A stretch of DNA of 9,482 bases from Lachnospiraceae bacterium (GCA_021205045.1 JAJPYH010000076.1:1-9482), one strand, 5' to 3'; shown: positions 1-7,740, counted from the stretch's first letter. A program made the numbers and translations. Notes: generated by a model not told the origin, from the sequence alone.

Positions 1-41
1 TAGCCAGTTAATTATTATTCGATGTACTAGAGGAACAGTGA

Positions 42-1064
42 ATGGACAGGGATAACAGGGAAGAGTACGGTTTTATCGAATTTTATTTTTCCAAAGTGGC
101 AAATGGAAGGCCCTTTGCGGATGGGGAGGAGCAGTTGACCGCATGGCAGCGCTTTGCGGACATGCTCTGCATGATCGCTCTGGTGCAGAAGGAGAAGAGT
201 TTTCCCTCCGGACTTTCCAAAATTGGCTGTCTGCTGAACGATGAGGAGCTGATGAAAGTGCTGGAGCCCCATGAGAAGACAGCCTTTCCCGAAAGAGACA
301 GGGTCAGAGAAATTTTTAACTCTCTGATACAGCGGGGGAACAGAAATACGGAGGATGAAAGAGTCCTTCCTCTGTGGCAGTTTTTTAATATCGGGCGTCT
401 GTCCGAGCTGGAGATTCTGGCCTTTTTGCTGGCACTTTGCGTGGATCTGAATCGAAAATACGAGAGAATCTTTGGTATTCTCCAGGAAGACCGGGAAAAC
501 GTGGCAAAGCCGACAGCTGGGCTGGTCCACGACCTGGGAGCGCTGTTTCTGACTCCTGAGGAAAATCAGATCGGCATTCTGCTGAATCGGGACTCTTTTC
601 TCAACAGGTATCTGCTGGAGGATACCCGGGAAAACCAGGCCATGTCCCGATTGTCCCGGCCCCTGTCCCTGCGCCGGGAGATTCTGGAAATTGTGCTGGA
701 GCGTCCCATGTCTTATGGAATGTTGGCTGCGTGCGGGGAGTTCCTGGAGACACCTCAGGAGCTGCCCGACACCTTCTGCCAGGAGAAGGCTTTTGAGGAG
801 CTGGTGAATATTTACGCCGCCATGTCCGCCTCCGAAGCATCGGGAGGAGTGATTCAGCTTGTGGGAGAGAACGGATCCGGGCGGCGTTTTCTGGTACAGA
901 CTCTGGGAACCGTATCCGCCGCAGATCTGATCAGTATCCTGACAGGAGAGCTGATGGAACTGCCCTGGGATCAGGCGTTGGAAGCTTTGAAGCTGGCGGT
1001 TTCGGGAAGTGTCTTTGAGCATTCCCTGATTTATCTGGAGGGGACAGATGTGCGGCCGGATTAG
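42..1064 (+). CDS. N-terminal part of the AAA+ ATPase (helical region plus degenerate AAA domain)
   Basis: This 340-residue segment begins at ATG 42 with an AGGA (31-34) in good position and ends at the amber codon 1062-1064. Residues 1-250 look helical and soluble, with no signal peptide or membrane segment, and I see no recognisable enzyme motif in them. Residues 268-340 start a AAA+ fold: a P-loop-like GENGSGRR (275-282) in which the usual Lys is Arg, then a hydrophobic Walker B-like strand SLIYLEGTD (328-336) lacking the DE pair. A degenerate first AAA domain before an active second one is a known arrangement in COG0464-like ATPases, including those of contractile injection systems, but no tail or sheath gene is visible here to support that link. 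Produced alone, the fragment would end in the middle of a domain and is unlikely to work as an ATPase. Confidence 0.75.
   Translation: MDRDNREEYGFIEFYFSKVANGRPFADGEEQLTAWQRFADMLCMIALVQKEKSFPSGLSKIGCLLNDEELMKVLEPHEKTAFPERDRVREIFNSLIQRGNRNTEDERVLPLWQFFNIGRLSELEILAFLLALCVDLNRKYERIFGILQEDRENVAKPTAGLVHDLGALFLTPEENQIGILLNRDSFLNRYLLEDTRENQAMSRLSRPLSLRREILEIVLERPMSYGMLAACGEFLETPQELPDTFCQEKAFEELVNIYAAMSASEASGGVIQLVGENGSGRRFLVQTLGTVSAADLISILTGELMELPWDQALEALKLAVSGSVFEHSLIYLEGTDVRPD
1062..1064 (+). other. In-frame amber (TAG) codon inside the AAA+ ATPase gene
   Basis: The codon order here is gat-tag-atc. Frame and domain continuity hold on both sides, and a one-base change would restore a sense codon such as CAG, AAG, GAG or TGG. 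No Shine-Dalgarno sequence follows within the next 20 nt to support re-initiation at GTG 1083. The MATE gene in the same window ends with TAG at 7738-7740, so TAG behaves as a normal stop elsewhere. A fixed nonsense mutation or a base-call error is the simplest explanation. Confidence 0.85.
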
Positions 1065-1082
1065 ATCAGCCGTCTGCAGCAG

Positions 1083-2270
1083 GTGCTTACCTTTTTGCAG
1101 AACCGGGTCCGGGTGGTGTTCGCCGGAAGTGAGAAAAGCTGGCCCCGGGAAGTGAAAGTCAAAGGCACTCACTGTGTGCTTGAGGTGAAGACTCCCGGAG
1201 CTTCGGATCAGAAGTATTTCTGGCAGGAATTTGCGGCGCGGAACAGAGCGGTGCTTGCCGATGACATTGATCTGACAGAGCTGGTGTCCAAGTTCTGTAT
1301 GACGCCGGGACGCATTGAACAAACGGTGAAACGGGCCGCCGCCACGGCGCCGCTGACCCAGGAAGGGTTTTATCTGTCAAAGGCTTTGCTGGAGGAGCAG
1401 ATCAGAATCGGGTGTGCCGCTCAGTTCGGGGAGTACGCTTCCCGGCTGCAAAGCTCCTTCACCCGGGAGGATCTGCAGCTTAGTGAGGACAGCAGAGGAC
1501 TTCTGGAGGATGCCTGCAACCGGATCCGGTATCGCAGTGTAGTCAATGAGGACTTTGGCTTTGGCTCAAAGCTTCCTTATGGAAATGGAACCTCTATCGT
1601 GCTCTACGGCCCTCCCGGCACCGGCAAGACCATGGCGGCCCAGGTGCTGGCCAACGAGCTGGGGCTGGATATCTACCGCATCGATCTGTCTCAGATCGGC
1701 AGCAAATACATTGGAGAGACGGAGAAAAACCTGGGAGCTGTTTTTGAGGCTGCCCGGGGTTCCAACGCCATTCTGTTCTTCGACGAGGCGGACGCCATTT
1801 TTACCAAAAGAACCGATGTGTCCAGTTCTAATGACAGGTATGCCAACGCGGAGACTGCTTATCTGCTGCAAAAGATTGAGGAATACTCAGGGGTTTCCAT
1901 TCTGGCCACCAACGGAATGCAGAATTTTGACGCTGCCTTTAAGCGCAGGATGACTTTTATGATCGTCATTGAGCAGCCTGATGAGGCCACCAGACTGCGG
2001 CTGTGGGAGCATGTATTTCCAAGGGAGACGCCTCTGGAGGACAATGTGGACTTTGGCGTGTTTGCCAGGACGGCCCAGCTGACCGGAAGCGGGATCAAAT
2101 CAGCGGCGCTGTCCGCCGCCTATCGGGCTGCCGCCGGGCATCGAAAAGTCACAAATGAGGATCTGATACAGGCGGTGGATTTTGAGTACCGCCGCACAGG
2201 ACGCACCGGAATTGCCAACGAGCTATACGGGGCAATGATCACCGGTGGGGGAACAGGAGGGAGAAAATGA
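1083..2270 (+). CDS. C-terminal part of the AAA+ ATPase with the intact catalytic domain
   Basis: This is a 395-residue open segment if counted from GTG 1083. That GTG has no Shine-Dalgarno sequence before it and lies inside a domain, so it is probably just a Val codon of the longer gene. Residues 150-350 form a classical AAA+ module: Walker A GPPGTGKT (176-183), Walker B ILFFDEAD (230-237), sensor 1 ILATN (273-277), an arginine-finger region AAFKRR (284-289), and a lid segment TGSGIKSAAL (334-343). All ATP-binding and hydrolysis residues appear present, so this half could hydrolyse ATP if translated. The family (COG0464, Ycf46/SpoVK-like) uses ATP to remodel proteins as oligomeric rings. The tail is Gly-rich (TGGGTGGRK) and its TGA overlaps the GNAT start codon, pointing to translational coupling. 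Confidence 0.8.
   Translation: MLTFLQNRVRVVFAGSEKSWPREVKVKGTHCVLEVKTPGASDQKYFWQEFAARNRAVLADDIDLTELVSKFCMTPGRIEQTVKRAAATAPLTQEGFYLSKALLEEQIRIGCAAQFGEYASRLQSSFTREDLQLSEDSRGLLEDACNRIRYRSVVNEDFGFGSKLPYGNGTSIVLYGPPGTGKTMAAQVLANELGLDIYRIDLSQIGSKYIGETEKNLGAVFEAARGSNAILFFDEADAIFTKRTDVSSSNDRYANAETAYLLQKIEEYSGVSILATNGMQNFDAAFKRRMTFMIVIEQPDEATRLRLWEHVFPRETPLEDNVDFGVFARTAQLTGSGIKSAALSAAYRAAAGHRKVTNEDLIQAVDFEYRRTGRTGIANELYGAMITGGGTGGRK
2255..2260 (+). promoter_or_regulatory. Shine-Dalgarno site AGGAGG for the GNAT gene
   Basis: A perfect AGGAGG lies 6 nt before ATG 2267, inside the last codons of the ATPase gene. It allows the GNAT gene to be translated independently even though ribosomes reading the ATPase would stop early at the amber codon. 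It also fixes the GNAT start. Confidence 0.75.
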
Positions 2271-2695
2271 TTAATGTAGGAGTCATACCGGTGGGAAATC
2301 CGGGCGTATTTTGCTCTCTTTTGCTGCCGGAGGCGGCAGACGCCCTGGCGGCAGGAGAGCCCCTGACCGCTCTGGGACTGATTCAGGAGGAGGATGAGCT
2401 GGCGGTGGGAGCCGTGGCCGGTTATCTGATAGAGGAAAACACCTCTCAGATTATTTCCCTTTATGTGGCGCCGGATTACCGCAGACAGGGAGCAGGGCGT
2501 CTTTTAATGGAGACGCTGACGGGGCTTCTGGACGAGATACAGACGGGGATTCGGATTGATTTTACCGTGACCCGGAAGGAGCATGAGGATCTGGAGGCCT
2601 TTCTGAAGGCTCTGGGCTTTCAGGATGATACCAATAACGATGAGAATATTTATCTTGCGTCCCTGGAGAGTCTGAGTAAGGTATGCTGGATGTGA
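2267..2695 (+). CDS. GNAT-family N-acetyltransferase
   Basis: This is a 142-residue cytosolic protein of the usual size for a single GNAT domain. The family transfers an acetyl group from acetyl-CoA to an amine on a small molecule, peptide or protein. The acetyl-CoA-binding motif A is clear: strand IISLYVAP (62-69) followed by the pyrophosphate loop YRRQGAGRLLM (71-81), matching R/Q-x-x-G-x-G/A. A typical C-terminal GNAT segment AFLKALGF (111-118) follows. The N-terminal third is less conserved in appearance, so the acceptor cannot be predicted. The start ATG overlaps the ATPase stop (ATGA), and the end overlaps the next gene by 13 nt, so it is tightly coupled in the operon. A possible role is modifying the unknown downstream protein or an ATPase client, but that rests only on position. 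Confidence 0.8.
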   Translation: MINVGVIPVGNPGVFCSLLLPEAADALAAGEPLTALGLIQEEDELAVGAVAGYLIEENTSQIISLYVAPDYRRQGAGRLLMETLTGLLDEIQTGIRIDFTVTRKEHEDLEAFLKALGFQDDTNNDENIYLASLESLSKVCWM

Positions 2696-4299
2696 AATTG
2701 ACCGAACAGATGCTTGATGATTCATATCTGGAACAGCATGCGGCAGAGCTCAAGGTTATGTCTGACAGGATGACATATTTTGAAAATCTGATGAATCAAA
2801 ATCCGGAATTTTTCAATGAAAATCTTTCCCCGGTGCAAAGGGATGTGCTGAAGACAAAGCTGAATGCCTTCGCGGGCACGTTTGGCCTGGCGCTTTCTTC
2901 GGTTTCCAGTGTGAAGGGGGTGCTTATCAACTCTCACAGGCTGGCACAAAACAGCGAGCAGGCAAGCGAGGAGTCTCTGAATGAACTGAAGGAAGGCGCC
3001 ATGAATGCTTTCCGTAATTCCCTGAGGGAGTATCCGGGTCAGCTGGAGCAGACCTATGACAGGGTGCTTGAGGAGACCAGGCTTGAGGAGAGGGATGCTC
3101 TGATGGCTGACCATGAATTGCTGAAAGGATGGGCGGAATCTCAGCCGGAGCTAAGCGGTTTAGGGCTCACCTCCTATGCAACTGAATTTTCATACAACAA
3201 TATGAAGGATATGCGGGATATGATTGAACAGAATCCTGAGAATTACGCTCAGTACACTGATGCAGTGAACGATATTTATCAGAGGGCGTACCGCGCCATC
3301 GATGCCATGGGAGATTACACTCTGCTTTCCAGGTCATACCAGCAGGTGAGAGACCGTTACGCATTGAGCGCCATACCTGAGGAACAGAAGCTGGAGAGTC
3401 TGGCTATGAAGAAGGTCGAATTTTACGCGGAAGAAATGAAGGGACTTGAGCATCAGCAGGATGATTGTAAAGTCGCCCTGGAGTTTTTCCTGAAGGACAG
3501 GAAACTGACTGATGAAAGCAGAACATTGCTTGAGAGGGCCGGCCACGCCCCCGCGGTTGCAAGGAAGGTTTTCCGTGGAAGAGGCGGAGCTGTGGAGAAT
3601 TCCAATCTCTCTTACGAAAAAAGGTTAGCAAGTACTAATAAACCCACAGAGGCGCGGTCTGAGGGCCTTTTGCAGCTTGGAATAAGGGATAGCCATACAG
3701 AGGCGGCTAAAGCAAATAAAATGCTTCTGGGAAATACGTTTGATGCGCTTCCGAAAGAATATGTTACCTATTTTCATGAGCTGGAAAATGACAGGAATGT
3801 GAATCTGGCAACCATAGGTAATAATATGGTCAAAACCCAACGTGGGATGGGCCATTTTACTGTCGGGGAGGGCTTTGACGCTATTACAGAGAGAATGATG
3901 GGCATGTTTATCGGATATCTTACCAGTCCGGCCAGTATTCAGTACTTTAAGGAAATGATTTCCAATATCAAGGATGCCAATGTCTTTACGAAGAATGCGC
4001 AGGGGGAAACTGTCCCTGGCAGGAATAAACAGGCCGCCGCGGAGTATCTTGCGTTAGGATTGGCCACAAATTATGGGGCAGGGTTCGTGAACGTCAACAA
4101 TGAGGCAAGGGATGGCGCGTACAAGGACGGTGATAACGTCAGAAATGTAGCTATTGAGAGTTGCCGCACCATTCTGAATATCAGCGGTATGCCGGGGCAG
4201 GTATCTGACGAGGAGGTAAGCGGAATGCCGGAGCATATTCAAAGACTATTAGGTCAGTACAAAGCTGCGCTGAATAGTATCGTGGCTCAGGTGCCCTGA
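2683..4299 (+). CDS. Uncharacterised 538-residue helical protein
   Basis: I do not recognise this family. The protein has 538 residues, no N-terminal signal peptide and no convincing membrane span, and it is rich in charged residues with long amphipathic stretches, so it is probably soluble and largely alpha-helical. A Gly/Ser/Arg-rich linker around residues 297-325 (FRGRGGAVENSN and after) separates an N-terminal helical half from a C-terminal half containing GMGHFTVGEGFDAITERMM (388-406) and a Gly/Asn-rich part, ATNYGAGFVNVNNEARDG (461-478). There are no cysteine clusters, P-loop or obvious catalytic triad. The start at ATG 2683 lies inside the GNAT gene with only a weak, very close AAGG before it; Met10 (2710) is an alternative. 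Several stretches (for example 3181-3240 and 3721-3780, about 35-38% GC) are AT-richer than the flanking genes, which may mean separate origin. It could be a substrate or partner of the neighbouring ATPase, but nothing in the sequence proves this. Confidence 0.7.
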   Translation: MLDVKLTEQMLDDSYLEQHAAELKVMSDRMTYFENLMNQNPEFFNENLSPVQRDVLKTKLNAFAGTFGLALSSVSSVKGVLINSHRLAQNSEQASEESLNELKEGAMNAFRNSLREYPGQLEQTYDRVLEETRLEERDALMADHELLKGWAESQPELSGLGLTSYATEFSYNNMKDMRDMIEQNPENYAQYTDAVNDIYQRAYRAIDAMGDYTLLSRSYQQVRDRYALSAIPEEQKLESLAMKKVEFYAEEMKGLEHQQDDCKVALEFFLKDRKLTDESRTLLERAGHAPAVARKVFRGRGGAVENSNLSYEKRLASTNKPTEARSEGLLQLGIRDSHTEAAKANKMLLGNTFDALPKEYVTYFHELENDRNVNLATIGNNMVKTQRGMGHFTVGEGFDAITERMMGMFIGYLTSPASIQYFKEMISNIKDANVFTKNAQGETVPGRNKQAAAEYLALGLATNYGAGFVNVNNEARDGAYKDGDNVRNVAIESCRTILNISGMPGQVSDEEVSGMPEHIQRLLGQYKAALNSIVAQVP

Positions 4300-4310
4300 G
4301 AGCAGGCGCA

Positions 4311-4317
4311 AAAGGAG
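4311..4317 (+). promoter_or_regulatory. Shine-Dalgarno-like AAAGGAG with unusually long spacing before the GH3 gene
   Basis: The only good ribosome-binding sequence before the GH3 start lies in the 33-nt gap after the unknown gene. It is 15 nt from ATG 4333, longer than the usual 5-9 nt. An in-frame TGA (4318-4320) rules out an upstream start, and conserved GH3 N-terminal sequence argues against the next ATG (4426). Initiation may be weak, or the A-rich spacer may help. Confidence 0.45.
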
Positions 4318-4332
4318 TGAAAAGAAAACAAT

Positions 4333-5997
4333 ATGAACCAGAATCGATGGAAGCAGGAGGCGGCAAACTTTACCAATGACTGTCAGCATGCGGCGGAGCT
4401 CAGCCGCGAAATCCTGCGAAAGCTTATGAGGGACAACCAGAATACGGAATACGGGCGGAACCATCATTTTGAGGAAGTGAAGACAGTGGAGGACTATCAG
4501 CGTCTGGTGCCGGTGACGGAATATTCCGACTATACGGACGCTGTGGATCGTATGCGGGCCGGAGAGGACAATATTCTGACGGCGTACCCGCTGAAATATT
4601 TTCTCCTGACCTCCGGCAGCACCGGGGTGCAGAAAAGGATTCCGCTGACAGAGGAGGCCTTGAGCAGGGCTCTGGATCCTGTGTGGTATGCCTGTCATGG
4701 GAATACACCGGGAATCGATCAGGGAAAGCATCTGGTTTTAAGCGTATTCCGCACGGACTTAGAACAGCCGGAGCCGGAGACCCTTTTGTCCATTGCCTTT
4801 CACCGGCAGCTCCATGAAAGGGGCGGCCATGAGCTGGAGCGCTGGGTCTTAGGCGGGGAGGATCTTCTGTTTTCAAAAGAAATCGGGAATATTCCCTATG
4901 TGAAGCTGTGGATTTTATTTTCCTCCCCTCAGACGGTGGGGATACAGTCTGTGTTCCTCTATGACGCCCTGTTGTTTTTCTGTTTTTTTGAGGAGTACTG
5001 GAGAGAGGTCTTACAGGATGTGGAGCGGCATCAGGTGTCGGAACTGATTCCTCTTGGCCCGAAGGTCAGAGAGGCGCTTTTAGCTCTGCCCCGTCCGGGT
5101 TCCGAATGGCTGTTACATATCCGGAGAGAGTGTGAAGCTGGTTTTGCGGGCATTATGAAAAGAATCTGGCCTGATTTTCAGTGGCTTTCCGGAATCGGAG
5201 GCAGTACCTTCTCTGCTCAGGAGCCGGTGCTCAGGAGCTATCTGGGGGAGGGCGTGCAGCTTCATTATTTTATGTACACGGCCTCAGAGTGCTTCATGGG
5301 CATTGCCTTAGGGCCGGAGACCAGGGAGTATGTACTGCTGCCCCGGGGAGGATATTTTGAATTCATTCCCTGGAATCCTTCGGACCAGGATACCAGGATC
5401 AGAACCATGGAGGAGCTGGAGCCCGGGCAGGAATATGAAATTCTGGTGACCAATTTCTCAGGACTGTACCGATATCAGCTGGGAGATGTGATCAGGGTCA
5501 CTGGTTTTTACGGACAGGCACCCATGTTTGAGGTGGGCTTTCGCAAAAACCAGGCGGTGAATGTGGCCGGAGAAAAGACGGATATGAAAATCGTCACCAT
5601 GGCAATGGAGAGGCTGGCAGCCCGTATGGATATCCGCATTTTTGAGTACAGTATCTGCGATGATAAAAGTCAGCTTCCGGGAAAGTGCCTCTGCTTTCTG
5701 GAGGCGGAGGGAGAGGATGAAAGATTTCAGGAGCTTGACGCCGTTCTGGATGAAATTCTCTGGGAACTCAATGACGACTACCGGGATTTAAGGGAGCTGC
5801 GAATGATTCTTCCTCCGGAGGTCTGCCGCGTTCACCATGGCACTCACAGAGAATGCAGGGAAAAATTCAGCAAAAAACAGTCCCACTCCAAGCCAATACA
5901 TTATCTGACCGATCCAAAAGTGATTGCTTTTATGAAAGAAAAGAGGTACTATAATAAGGATATCTACCACCAGTCGGAAGGAGAACCCGCAGGATAA
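4333..5997 (+). CDS. GH3-family acyl-adenylating amido synthetase
   Basis: This 554-residue protein matches the GH3 family (named after plant auxin-responsive enzymes) of the ANL adenylating superfamily along its whole length. These enzymes use ATP to adenylate a carboxylic acid, then pass the acyl group to an amine, in plants usually an amino acid. Visible motifs are the ATP/AMP P-loop LLTSGSTGVQKR (91-102), the second adenylate motif YTASE (315-319), and the GLYRYQLGDV signature (377-386), followed by the hinge and C-terminal domain with VAGEKTD (411-417). The N-terminal NTEYGRNHHF (37-46) and VPVTEYSDY (59-67) are also GH3-like. There is no signal peptide, so it acts in the cytosol. All expected nucleotide-binding residues look intact. 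The acyl substrate of bacterial members is mostly unknown and cannot be read from sequence here. It sits 18 nt before the exporter gene, suggesting that its product or substrate is transported. Confidence 0.88.
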   Translation: MNQNRWKQEAANFTNDCQHAAELSREILRKLMRDNQNTEYGRNHHFEEVKTVEDYQRLVPVTEYSDYTDAVDRMRAGEDNILTAYPLKYFLLTSGSTGVQKRIPLTEEALSRALDPVWYACHGNTPGIDQGKHLVLSVFRTDLEQPEPETLLSIAFHRQLHERGGHELERWVLGGEDLLFSKEIGNIPYVKLWILFSSPQTVGIQSVFLYDALLFFCFFEEYWREVLQDVERHQVSELIPLGPKVREALLALPRPGSEWLLHIRRECEAGFAGIMKRIWPDFQWLSGIGGSTFSAQEPVLRSYLGEGVQLHYFMYTASECFMGIALGPETREYVLLPRGGYFEFIPWNPSDQDTRIRTMEELEPGQEYEILVTNFSGLYRYQLGDVIRVTGFYGQAPMFEVGFRKNQAVNVAGEKTDMKIVTMAMERLAARMDIRIFEYSICDDKSQLPGKCLCFLEAEGEDERFQELDAVLDEILWELNDDYRDLRELRMILPPEVCRVHHGTHRECREKFSKKQSHSKPIHYLTDPKVIAFMKEKRYYNKDIYHQSEGEPAG

Positions 5998-6015
5998 TGC
6001 GGGAGAAGTTAAAGG

Positions 6016-7740
6016 ATGTATTCTGACCAGAAGATGCTCAAGAGAGTTTACTATAAAGCGCTCCTGCCCAATATGATCGCCATTTTAGGAGGGACGGTCA
6101 ATGTCTTTTTTGACGGGATCATGGTTGGGCAGCGGATGGGAGAGCTGGGGATTGCCAGTATCAATCAGAGTCTGGCGGTCTATCTTTTGCTGTGTACTTT
6201 CGGCTCGTTAATCGCGGCTGGCTCATCCGCGCTGTCCGCCCAGTCCATGGGAGACGATCGTCAGCAGGAGGCCAGGGATTACTATAGTCTCGCTCTGGAG
6301 CTTGCTTTTCTGGTTGGCATCCTGGTCTGTTTTCTTGGGTTTATTTTCTGCGGGCGTCTGGCCCGTTTCCTTGGAACTCCCGATTCCGCGGCGATGGTGG
6401 AGGCCTATATTCGTATTACCATGTTCGGCGGAGTATTTAAGGTGCTGCTGTATGTTCCGTACTTTTATCTTCGTCTGGAGGGCAGGGTGCAGAAGGCGGC
6501 TGTTTCCATGACCACCATGACAGTGCTGAATATTTTGCTGGACTATCTTTTCCTGTTCCTTTTTGATCTGGGAATCGCAGGCGCGGCCTGGGCGAGCAAC
6601 ATCGCCACGGCGGTGGCCTGTGTCATGTGCTTTTATTTCATTTCTGCCAGGGATTCCAATTTTCATTTTCATCCGGTTTTTATTAAATGGAATATGCTGA
6701 GCAAAACCGTCAGGTACGGCAGTCCCATGGCTGCCAATAATCTGTTTTCCTCTCTGCGGCTTCTGAGCCTCAACAACATCATGAGCCTTGCCGGAGGCAG
6801 CACTATGGTGGCGGTCTTTGCCATTACCAATAACCTGAATGAGTTTTCCATCTGCATTCAGAACGGCGTCCCCCAGGCGGGGTCGGCCATGATGGGAATT
6901 TACAACGGGGAGCAGGATACTCTTTCTGTCAAAAAGCTTCTGAAGATGCAGCTGGAGGCGGGAGCCGTGACCTCATTGATCTTCGGTCTGCTGCTGGTCA
7001 TTTTCAGCCCTTTCATCGGTCCGCTCTTCGGAAGCTCCCAGGATGTGCGCTGGCCCGTTCTGTGTCTGGCCGTGGGTATTGTGCTGGCGACCCTCAACAG
7101 CGTTATGTGCTATTATTATTATTCCACCATGCAGACGGGAATTGCTGATTTTATCACCATCACCCGGGGTTTCGGCGCGGCGGTGGGGACAGCTTGGCTT
7201 TTAAGAGGTACAGGAGAGGGCATCTGGCTGTTTTATTTCTTGGGTGAGATTGTGACCCTGATTTTGTGGGTGGCGGTCTGCCTGATCTATTCCCGGATCA
7301 AGCAGGGCAGGGCAAATCTCTTCCTGCTGGATGAGACGGCGTTAAAGGAAGGAAAGAGCATCGGTTTCACTGTGGCCTGCGACGCTGCGGCCATCTGTGA
7401 GGCCAGCGAGAAGATTCATGAATTCTGCGAAGTCAATTCCTTTGACGCGGATCAGACCATGACCATCAGTCTGGCCCTGGAGGAGCTGATGGTGATCACG
7501 GCGGACAAATCCATGGACAATCAGGGCACCATGGACGTGAGAATTCTGAGGCTGCCTGACGGAGGAATTCTCCGTATCCGCTCTGAGGGGCGGCGGTATA
7601 ATCCGCTGGAGAATGCGGACGAAAGTCTGGAATTTCTGGGTGTCACCATGATCATGAAAATGGCGAAAAAAAACGGAGTATCAGAGCACGTTGGGGCTGA
7701 ACACTCTGATTGTATACATTTGATGACGAAAGCGTTATAG
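6016..7740 (+). CDS. MATE-type exporter fused to a degenerate GHKL (RsbW-like) domain
   Basis: Residues 1-430 form a MATE (MatE) transporter with about 12 hydrophobic segments in two halves. It starts with a typical N-terminus (LLPNMIAILGGTVNVFFDG, 17-35) and MVGQRMGELGIASIN, and has the second-half pattern around GSPMAANNLFSS (235-246). MATE proteins export cationic drugs or metabolites using Na+ or H+ gradients. Residues 445-574 resemble the HATPase_c_2/RsbW-type GHKL fold: LALEELMVITADK (486-498) as the N-box region, IRSEGRRYNPLE (521-532) as the G1 box, and FLGVTMIMKMAKK (540-552) as the G2 helix. The N-box Asn is Ile494 and the G1 Asp is Ser523, so Mg-ATP binding is doubtful. The ATG is preceded by GGGAGA (6001-6006) at normal spacing. 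The gene ends with TAG, 8 nt before the phosphatase gene. The fusion suggests transport controlled by, or feeding into, a partner-switch signal. Confidence 0.85.
   Translation: MYSDQKMLKRVYYKALLPNMIAILGGTVNVFFDGIMVGQRMGELGIASINQSLAVYLLLCTFGSLIAAGSSALSAQSMGDDRQQEARDYYSLALELAFLVGILVCFLGFIFCGRLARFLGTPDSAAMVEAYIRITMFGGVFKVLLYVPYFYLRLEGRVQKAAVSMTTMTVLNILLDYLFLFLFDLGIAGAAWASNIATAVACVMCFYFISARDSNFHFHPVFIKWNMLSKTVRYGSPMAANNLFSSLRLLSLNNIMSLAGGSTMVAVFAITNNLNEFSICIQNGVPQAGSAMMGIYNGEQDTLSVKKLLKMQLEAGAVTSLIFGLLLVIFSPFIGPLFGSSQDVRWPVLCLAVGIVLATLNSVMCYYYYSTMQTGIADFITITRGFGAAVGTAWLLRGTGEGIWLFYFLGEIVTLILWVAVCLIYSRIKQGRANLFLLDETALKEGKSIGFTVACDAAAICEASEKIHEFCEVNSFDADQTMTISLALEELMVITADKSMDNQGTMDVRILRLPDGGILRIRSEGRRYNPLENADESLEFLGVTMIMKMAKKNGVSEHVGAEHSDCIHLMTKAL

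Larger units (their letters stand above)
42..2270 (+). pseudogene. Tandem AAA+ ATPase gene interrupted by an in-frame amber codon
   Basis: The two open segments 42-1064 and 1083-2270 are in the same reading frame and are separated only by one TAG (1062-1064) and six sense codons. Read through, they give one protein of about 742 residues: an N-terminal helical region, a first AAA+ domain with a degenerate P-loop, and a second AAA+ domain with intact ATPase motifs. The stop falls inside the first AAA+ domain, between its Walker B-like strand (YLEGTD) and its sensor-1-like strand (VRVVFAGSE), so neither half is a natural domain unit. This is best read as one gene with a nonsense mutation, a sequencing error, or a readthrough site. 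AAA+ proteins of this general layout remodel or load protein assemblies; the client here is unknown. The start is firm because a TGA stands directly before the ATG in frame and an AGGA lies 7 nt upstream. Confidence 0.8.

Noticed and set aside
13..18. TATTAT resembling a -10 box before the ATPase gene
   Set aside because: The -35 region would fall outside the window and the AT-rich stretch is too short to judge.
17..25. Nine-base ATTCGATGT present near both window ends (17-25 and 9436-9444)
   Set aside because: The match does not extend beyond nine bases on either side and no integrase or transposase is present, so chance is sufficient.
27..1322. A 431-codon open frame on the minus strand opposite the ATPase gene
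   Set aside because: Its composition is His/Gln/Leu-rich with no domain logic, it lies fully opposite a gene with clear AAA+ features, and other genes here have similar antisense frames.
4317..4379. Short GTG-started frame of 20 codons across the GH3 start
   Set aside because: It begins within the ribosome-binding sequence itself and has no initiation signal of its own.
7666..7674. Run of eight A followed by C near the end of the MATE gene, in phase as a slippery A_AAA_AAC heptamer
   Set aside because: A -1 shift reaches a stop at 7698-7700 and neither extends the protein nor fuses it to the phosphatase, so there is no sign of programmed frameshifting.
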